Source: Excoecaria cochinchinensis (taxonomy: Eukaryota; Streptophyta; Magnoliopsida; Malpighiales; Euphorbiaceae). Taken from it: a stretch of 64,000 nt of DNA. Both the position numbers and the translations under genes were made by a program. The notes below the pieces were generated by a model that was not told the origin of the DNA, searched no databases, and saw nothing but the letters and a program-made list of their open reading frames with translations. The stretch covers positions 3,720,001 through 3,784,000 of the forward strand of contig CANTUQ010000003.1 of assembly GCA_947683425.1 (NCBI GenBank), written 5' to 3'. Positions 57,141 through 64,000 of the stretch are shown in pieces (within the stretch, counting starts at the first letter, position 1; the number at the start of each line of letters is the position of its first letter).

Positions 57141-58473
57141 CGGGCTTCTTCTCAGACTCCCTCTTCTCAAGGTCAGAAATTTACTTGCTATCAATCAGGT
57201 CTTGATTGGAGTATCGCAGTGCCTTACACTTGTCTGTTAGATGGCCTGAGTGCTAATGAAATGCACAGTATTCATTGTCCTTGTGCCTAGGCTTCCCTTG
57301 CATTAAAGCAGGCCTAGGAGCCAAAGGTTGCAACTTTCCTTCCTTCATCAGCCTTCTCAAGACCCAAGACAGTGGTCTTCCTAAGTTCGAAAACTTCCTC
57401 TGGGTAGTTGCTTCAGTAGCAGATACCTCAACTGTTCTTCTGGTGCTACCACTGGGACCAACTGGCCTACTGGTTCCTTGACCGGTGTTAGCCCTTTTTG
57501 CAAAATTATCATTGCTAGCTTTCCGAGCCAAGAACTCTCCCTCCGCTTCAATGGCTATGTCCTTGAGAGATTCCCAGTCCTTCAACCTTTTCATCTTCAG
57601 ACCATCCCTCAAATACGGGCTTGCGTTCTTGATAAATAGACGGATCTGGTCTTGGGTGTCTAGCTTTCTCCGCATTTCCATTACTCGATTTCGCCAGCGG
57701 GTGAGATAATCGTGAAAAGATTCCTCGGCTTTCTGCTGGAGCAGCTCAAGATCTTTAAGAGTCACCTCCATCCTAGTGTTGCAATCATACTGTCTCAAGA
57801 ACTCCTCTGTGAGCAGATCCCAATCTTCCTTAGTCCGACGATCGAGACTATGATACCAGTCGATGGCATGAGCAGTCAGACTCAGACAAAAGTATTCCAC
57901 CTTCTGCTTCTTAGACAACGTGGTCCCTTCCATGATCAGAGAGTATTGCTTCACATGAGCAGTCGGGTCAGAAGTACCATCAAATTTCGGCACGTCTGGC
58001 ATCTTGAAATTGTAAGGAATCGGGTCTTCTCCCTCCAATTCCTTGTCCTCTGGATTCATCCCCTGACCTCTACTCAGTATACGGGCCATGGCTTCAAACC
58101 TCTCTTCCATCTTCTTTAGAATGAACTCATCAGTCTGAGGTGCCTTCCCTCTCTCAGATGCAATGCTCATCTTGTCATCTTCGATATCCCTATCATCATC
58201 AATCCTCAGGGCTGGTCTTCTTCTCTGCTCTCCCGAAGCTACCGACCTCACCTCTATTGGCGGCGACCGAACGAGCTCTTCTTGTCTCTCAGCTCTTTCT
58301 TCCTCTGGCTCATTCTATCTCACGAGAGGAGGAGGAGGATTCTGCGAAGCATTCTATTGTGCCAGAGCAATCAACATATTCATCATTCTGCCCTCAAATT
58401 CCTCAAATCGTCGGCCCACCTCTTCAGCAATTATGGCCCTGGTGGCGTCATCCCCCCTAGGCGAGTTTGCCAT
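57141..58473 (-). pseudogene. gag: Tat gag
   Basis: I take the ATG at 58473 (MANSPRGDD) as start; the frame is also open upstream of it. The gag domain at roughly residues 120-300 has FDGTSDPTAHVKQY, DWYHSLDRRTKEDW and EFLRQYDCNTR, the standard Tat capsid pattern. Near the end CAFH..HSGHLTDKC forms a C-x2-H-x4-H-x4-C knuckle. In-frame stops are TAG at ~58355, ~58316 and ~57254 (inside the knuckle) and TAA at ~57183. Gag and the start of the protease region share one frame. Confidence 0.85.
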
Positions 58474-59370
58474 CTCAGATACGGTACGGCTGACTTCTGG
58501 TAAAATTTCTGGTAGGCCCTCTCTATCTGACAGTTCAGAAGCAGGAACTCGGATCAATCGTCCGGTAGGTGATCTAGTCCACCTGGGTAGATCTATGATG
58601 GCTGCAGGGACAAGGCGTTAGATATGATGCATGGAATGCAGGTGTAATGCATGGTTGTGGTATGCAACATTCACAATACACAAGCAAGCAAGTAGGTCCT
58701 TCCACCCTTATTTCTCCCACACACGTGGTCGTGCAGTCTCTTTCTTAGGCAGGATTAGCCCAAGGGTCAACGAGGGACCCAATGGACATGCATGGTGCAC
58801 GACAAAAAACCGGCAGCATGACACTCCTATGCTAATGTACAAGCAGATGGATAGTGATCGTCATGTATTTAGACGTTCCACAAATTTCGACATGGCCCTA
58901 CCGGGGCATGGAAGCCTTTGGCTAGGTTACCAAGCGAGACATCTGGACTCACCCAATACATGAAGATCCATACAGCAAGCATGGAATTAGGGTTCATATC
59001 ACCTGTGGGAAGTAACTACGGCCATTACATGAGCTTTGGACAAGGGAGATGTTTCTTTAAGGCTACCCAAGCATGATCCCTGCCGACAGGTCTAGCTCAT
59101 CACGAGCATAACGACCGATCGGGTAATCATTTTGATATACCATTGAGGTACGAGGCTTGGGCTGGTGATTATCCTTAACACTTTCCCAAATTGAGTGAAA
59201 ATGGGGTCATGCTTCAGGAACGCACCGGGGCTAATAGAGGGACCAAACTAGCATATTCTAAAGCTCTAATGAGATGTAATGTGAATTTGAGAGAAAGCAA
59301 ATTTATGACTTAAATTTTAACCATAAATATTAAACGAGGTATTTTCAAATTGAAATCTCGAACCATATCA
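58474..59370 (-). other. 5' leader of the Tat element
   Basis: Untranslated region between PBS and gag, about 0.9 kb. Part of it (58474-58618) is open in the gag frame. No other feature found. Confidence 0.6.
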
Positions 59371-59388
59371 TCCCCAGTGGAGTTGCCA
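59371..59388 (-). other. Primer-binding site of the Tat element
   Basis: Minus strand TGGCAACTCCACTGGGGA, one base after the LTR end at 59390. The initial TGG matches a tRNA CCA end. Ogre-type elements are known to use tRNA-Arg; I could not confirm the tRNA from memory. Confidence 0.7.
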
Positions 59389-59389
59389 C

Positions 59390-61447
59390 TGTGACGTGCG
59401 CCGGATCCCCGCGGCCGCCCATGGGACCGCCCGCTTGAGGGCGATCGGGGCATTTGTGGGTCCATTGACAGCTTGCAATAAATCGCAAGTGCTTCTATGT
59501 TGGGCAACAAGGAGGTTTCATGGAGTCGCCACCCAATAGAACATTGGGAAAGTTTCTCTCGCCTCGGAGAGTCTAAGACTGCACTTAGTATCCATTTTGG
59601 GCCAACCAGAGGGGTCTTGGAGGGTTAACCTCTCGCCCTAAGGAGCCTAAGATTAACGCTAAAGTCTCGTGACACAAGAGGTGTCTTGGAGGGTAAACCT
59701 CTTGCCTCTTTGAGCCCAAAGACCAGAGCTGGGTTCGGGATTTCTCATCTATTTCTACCTCGATTATTTTATGATCAAATTTTAATTATCATTGATTCGC
59801 TCTCTCTCCACACGATGCAATTGATTGAAGGCGCATTTATTCATATTTGAAAAGCCGTAAATGAGCAAGTAAATAGTGAAAGCAATAAATTACAATAATA
59901 TAAGGAGTGGAATACAACTCCCTCTCATAAATGTGCGATACATACACGAATCGGGGCATTGCTTATTTTGAGGACTTTGGTCCTCGCATGCATCATTATT
60001 AAAATTGGATGTTTCTATTGTAATGATTTTTATTGGATAAAAATAGGACATTGGGTCCTTAAGTTTATGAAAACCTCATTTTATTGAATATAAAACATTG
60101 ATCAATTTTTATACTTAATGAGATACAAAAAGAATATATCCATGTACATAAAATAATTAATGAATACATGAATAAAGAAAATGACCAAGAAAGTTAGAAA
60201 ACTAAACCGGACGAAATCCTCCGAGTATGGTAGATAGCCCCTCGAGCTCAGGATAATCCAAGGAAATCAATATATGCTCACAGAAAGTTAAAAGATATTA
60301 ATATGGGAAAGCTCATCATAAATAAAGTCAAAGGAACTTGAAAGATATGGAAAAAGGTTCGAAAACGTGGAGACAGGACCCAGCGACGGCCTCTGCTGAG
60401 TGACAGACGGGCGTAAGTCAAAGTGACCGTCATGTCCGTCGCTCACTCAAAAGAGAGGGCGTCTGTGAGTGGGGTGACCGACGGGCGTCGGTGAAGGAGA
60501 TGACCCGTCGGTTACCACTATCTCCGAAAATAAACAGCAAAAAAACTATCTTTTTGGAGCAAAAAGGGGTTTTATCACAAAATGAGATAAAGAGAATCAA
60601 AATAAAGAAAAATGAAGGCAGAAAAGCCAAAAGAACAGCAAATACAAAGAATATAGATGAAGTAATATGAAGGATGAGTCCGAAATATTTACCCTCAGAT
60701 AATGTCTTAATAAGATTCTTGATGTCGATTAGAGTCCCGCACGCTCCATGAGAAACAAAGCGAAGGATCAAACAAAGGAAAATGGATTATTTCCTCCTTA
60801 ATCCCTCAAAAGATTGACTTTGGAATCAAAAACCAAAAGAAAACTAATTAGTTTTAGTTCCTTTTTAATGGTTTGATCCTTAAGTTGAAAGAGATTTCTT
60901 AATGAATGTGTTTGCTGGAAGAGAGAGAAAATGTGCTTGAATTTGGGCAGAGTTTCCCCTCTTGAAAATTTTTGGAACCCTTTTTAAGAGAAAATCCGAA
61001 GCTTTTATAAGCCAGGAACGACCGACGGGCGTCGGTGTATGGAGACGGGCGTCGGAAGAATCCTTCTGACACAAGGATTCATTCGACGGCCCTGCCATTT
61101 CCACCGACGGGTGTCGGAAAGGTTGCGTGCTCCGGGAAATCAAGCGGCGTGCTCAAAAAGGGGCGATGCCTTCCGACGGGCGTCAGAAAATACCACAAGC
61201 CGTCTGTGACCCTAAGCGATGGGCTGGCCTCTCACAGACGGGCTGGCCATCTGTCGAGGGAAATATACTTTTTTTGACTCGAAAATTCCTTATTTTCTCC
61301 CCATCTGCCTATGAAAGGTGAAAAGACTCATTTCTCGTGGAGCATGGGACTAAAACCTCGAAATCCAAACCGTTTATACAGGCTCGAATACTGATTTCAT
61401 CATAGGGTAATCTCTGATCCGGACCGCTCCGGGACACGGTGCTTACA
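59390..61447 (-). repeat. 5' LTR of the Tat element
   Basis: 2,058 bases, TGTGACGTGCG...CGGTGCTTACA on the plus strand. The promoter on the minus strand has TTATAAAAG (61002-61010) and GCCCGTCGGTC 10 bases upstream; further GACGGGC motifs lie at 61040-61270 and 60405-60510. It matches the solo LTR 18129-24272. The right flank is Y-LTR text starting GGTAA, where the sister site has the TSD GGTAC. Confidence 0.85.
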
Positions 61448-63563
61448 GGTAATTTACTGTGGATAATGGTAAACAGTATCAAACTCTAGAGACTTAACTC
61501 AAAATGAATACTCTGGGTATTCGTCGGTAGACCAATTAAGGTCACTGTAGCAGCTGCACTCTAACCCTTTATAAGCGTGCTTATCTATCCACTACTATGA
61601 CCATTCAGGCTCGAACAAGAACTCTACAACTAAACCATATACACAATTCATTTTACATGTTCATAGACTTCACACATTATGATTCAATCATACATGATCA
61701 ATATCCCATGCATATCATGTTCAATAATTTAAAAGCATATATATACATTTAATTTCATTATTAAACTCTTATGCCATAACTTTCAAGCTGTACATATAGA
61801 CTCTATACGTTATATCATATACATTACATCTCTCGAGCATTAACATGATCCAATCCTATATATTCAATATCACATGGCATGTCATGCTTAATAATCAAAA
61901 AGAATGTAAATATTTGGGTTCACTGTCGCGATCGCGACAAGAAGTCACGCTCGTTACGAAATCCAGATAGCATATAGACTCTATGAATTATACCAAAAGC
62001 ATTACAACAACTCAAGTATTATATAACAGTTAAGATCACAGAGCATGTCGTGTTCAACACTAACTCTTATGCCATGGCATTATTTACTCAGATAACTAAT
62101 CTTATAATCATTTGATAAACTTAAACATGCATGGTATAGACCATGGAAACATTTTGGGTTCAATATGGGGAGAAAAACACATAAAAATATACAAATTAGT
62201 TGAGGAGAAAGGTGGGGAATTGATTCAGGAAAATCACTCTTATGACCTTCTCTATCGCGCTCGCGACCACTATCGCGCTCGTGACAGAAGACTCCGTCAG
62301 GAACCCTCACGAGACTGCTTCTCATCTCAAACCTGTATCCTCTAAACCGACCTCTAAACATCAGTTTTAGGCAAAACATCCTCCCTAGGAAGTTAAATTT
62401 CAAATGAAACAAATTTCAGGTTAAATGAACATCTACAACTTGAGATATGATCTAAACAATCTGAAATCCTCAAATGAACCATCCAAAGTAGAGCCACCTC
62501 TGTTTTGGCCAATTTTCAGGGTCTTAGAGAAAGAATTTGCTCATGGTCATTTCTGAGACATTTATAGGCATAGAAGTCAAGGTTCTAATGGATCAAGAAT
62601 CACTCCATTTAGACATTTAAACTATACTTATGGCAAAAACATTACACAAAGGTCAGATGATAAATAAGCAGAATTAGCCAAACCAAACTTTATTATCACA
62701 ACTATATGGTAACCCGTCTAACAACATCAACACACATTCAAATGATCAAGTTACATACTTATAAACATATATACACATATCATAAGCACCGCAAGCAATC
62801 AAAATAAACGTCTAACATATATACTCTAAAAGAGCAATTGAGCTAATTAAAGCTCACTAAGCATCTCTCTATTCAAACATGTCTCTATTCAAACATATTT
62901 CATGTAAACACATGCAAGAATAATAAAATCACACTCGATCCCAACCTCTAGGAAGCTCAATCTCCGTTCTTTACTCAATTCCAACCTTCTCTTTGCCTTT
63001 ATCCAACTTCTTGTTCACAGCTTCCATGCACAAACCATTCAAAACACTAGGGTTACTCTTCTCTTTACTTTAAATCAAAAACAGAAAGAAAAAGGAGGTC
63101 AGATAGAAGAAAAAATCCAACTTACCTTCTTGAAGAGACCTAATTAAGTCCTTCTACACTTTCTTTAACCAATCCAAGTGGTTCTTCCCAAAGAACCAAG
63201 CAAGTGAAGAAGAAAAGCAAAGAAATAGCAAGAAGAAGGGACACGGCAACTAAGAGCAAAGAAAACAAAAGGAGAATAAAAGGCCAAATGCAGAAATTGA
63301 AATGAGAGTAAGAAAGTGGCCGGTCAAACTAAGGAAAAACAACAAATCAATTACCCACTAACCACATTAAAAGCCAACCAATCCAATTAATGCCACCTAC
63401 CTCCATTAATCCATCTCAATCTAAAGAGTCACAAGCCAAGTGTCACACTCCCTTGTAGCCATGTGTCAACCTCCTACAATGCCACTTGTCACTCCCCTAC
63501 ACCGCCACATGTCCAATACACATATGTTAATTAAAATTCCAATTTAATTAACCTGCCACCGGA
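61448..63563 (-). mobile_element. LTR family Y fragment, second copy
   Basis: It matches 24273-26234 up to 63377 with a few percent changes and a ~25-base deletion at 62150, then continues 186 bases further ('cacttgtcactcccctacaccg') in the order of LTR Y read backwards. It includes the right half of the hairpin block (61452-61611), GTCGCGATCGCGAC (61925) and the candidate intron region. It ends where plus-strand LTR Z text begins. Confidence 0.75.
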
Positions 63564-63565
63564 GG

Positions 63566-64000
63566 GGTTCTGTCGCGAGCGCAACAGAGGCTATTTAGCT
63601 ATCTGTCGCAGTCGCGACTAAGGTCGCGAGCGCGATTCTTTGCTATGCAATTAATGTGTGTTAATGGAGCTATTTGACATGGGTTTGACTTGTGATTTAC
63701 ATATGACATAGTGTATAAACTAAGATATGCTATACCATACAAACTATCATTGAAATAAATTATTGAGCATGTATTAAAATTAAAATGTGATCATCATTAA
63801 AGGTTATGGATTGTTATATTTTATGTGAACCATTGCTTTGATTCATGAATAAATTATGCGTAGGATTATTATGCGATTATAATAAGAGTATGTGCTTCTG
63901 GAAAATGGTATTAAATTATAGCATGAACATTATTAATGGAAACAAGTATGTGTTAGCCTGCGTTAGTCGAGTCGTGGATAGTTAGGCATGCCTAATAGAG
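63566..64000 (+). mobile_element. LTR family Z fragment, second copy (cut by window end)
   Basis: It matches 13073-13507 at a constant offset of 50,493 bases, so no net indel in 435 bases, with about 4% mostly transition differences. It includes GTCGCGAGCGCAAC-type palindromes and the start of the hairpin block. Continues beyond the window. Confidence 0.85.

Larger units (their letters stand above)
26250..61447 (-). mobile_element. Large Tat-lineage (Ogre-like) Ty3/gypsy retrotransposon, decayed
   Basis: Minus-strand order: 5' LTR 61447-59390, PBS 59388-59371, leader, gag 58473-57141, protease ~57130-56300, G-patch 56281-55787, RT-RNaseH-aRNaseH 47511-45300, integrase 45299-44806 and 34242-33357, extra gene region 32930-28433, 141-bp repeats, PPT 27355-27341, 3' LTR. 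The dual RNase H, G-patch after protease, extra ORFs and 3' tandem repeats are Tat-lineage traits. Three later insertions lie inside: the gag-only tandem (34243-44800), solo LTR W (47512-55751) and solo LTR V within W. Its own internal region is ~13.2 kb. All sense frames carry stops or frameshifts, so it cannot move by itself. Confidence 0.85.

Noticed and set aside
57275..58621. Plus-strand open frames opposite Tat gag, up to 152 codons
   Set aside because: Antisense shadows of gag; composition and breaks follow the gag codons.

Overview
This is nuclear DNA from a flowering plant, probably a eudicot; I cannot name the species. It holds no intact host gene, tRNA, rRNA or bacterial-style operon. 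Nearly all of it is Ty3/gypsy LTR retrotransposons nested in each other, mostly solo LTRs, on an AT-rich background with traces of DNA transposons. The evidence is plant-type gag, protease, RT-RNaseH and integrase fragments, TG...CA LTR ends, 5-bp target duplications (TSDs), primer-binding sites (PBS) and polypurine tracts (PPT). LTR family letters used here (Q, U, V, W, Y, Z) are my own labels.

Layout. 1-11127: AT-rich DNA with a truncated LTR (2124-4140), degenerate telomere-like repeats, a long-TIR MITE-like element, and CACTA-like subterminal repeats split by solo LTR Q (7042-10382, TSD TTACT). 11128-18128: fragments of LTR families Y and Z, a gag-tail remnant with a PPT, and two Y LTRs meeting head to head at 17347. 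18129-24272: solo LTR of a Tat-type element (TSD GGTAC), itself hit by a 4.1-kb solo LTR V (19773-23853, TSD GCGTC). 24278-26234: rest of the minus-strand Y LTR. 26250-61447: one large Tat-lineage (Ogre-like) element on the minus strand. 61448-63563: a second copy of the Y flank. 63566-64000: a second copy of part of LTR Z.

The Tat element reads, 5' to 3' on the minus strand: LTR (61447-59390), PBS, leader, gag, protease, G-patch, [solo LTR W with a second V inside], RT with two RNase H domains, integrase [split by a tandem gag-only element], a divergent pair of extra genes, 141-bp tandem repeats, PPT and a truncated, mosaic 3' LTR. Without the insertions its internal region is about 13.2 kb. 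Its sense ORFs are broken almost only by TAG stops, as expected from cytosine loss at methylated CAG sites. An antisense two-exon DUF7745-like gene inside it is still open.

The integrase is split by a non-autonomous gag-only (TR-GAG type) element arranged LTR-gag-LTR-gag-LTR, with a repeat unit of exactly 4,000 nt, nearly identical copies and one CTAAT TSD.

The most interesting structure is shared by LTR families with otherwise different sequence. Each has, in order: a candidate ~105-114 nt intron near its 5' part; a family-specific set of short palindromes; a 180-310 nt block closed by a long inverted repeat (GCCTG...GTGGATA / TATCCAC...CAGGC) around a row of small hairpins whose sequences change while pairing is kept; and a CTAAGCG...CGCTTAG dyad near the 3' end. 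This looks like a conserved multi-branched RNA in the retrotransposon transcript. A second point of interest is the pair of divergent extra genes in the Tat element, which share a promoter layout (GCCCGTCGGTC, 9-10 bp, TATA) with the element's own LTR.
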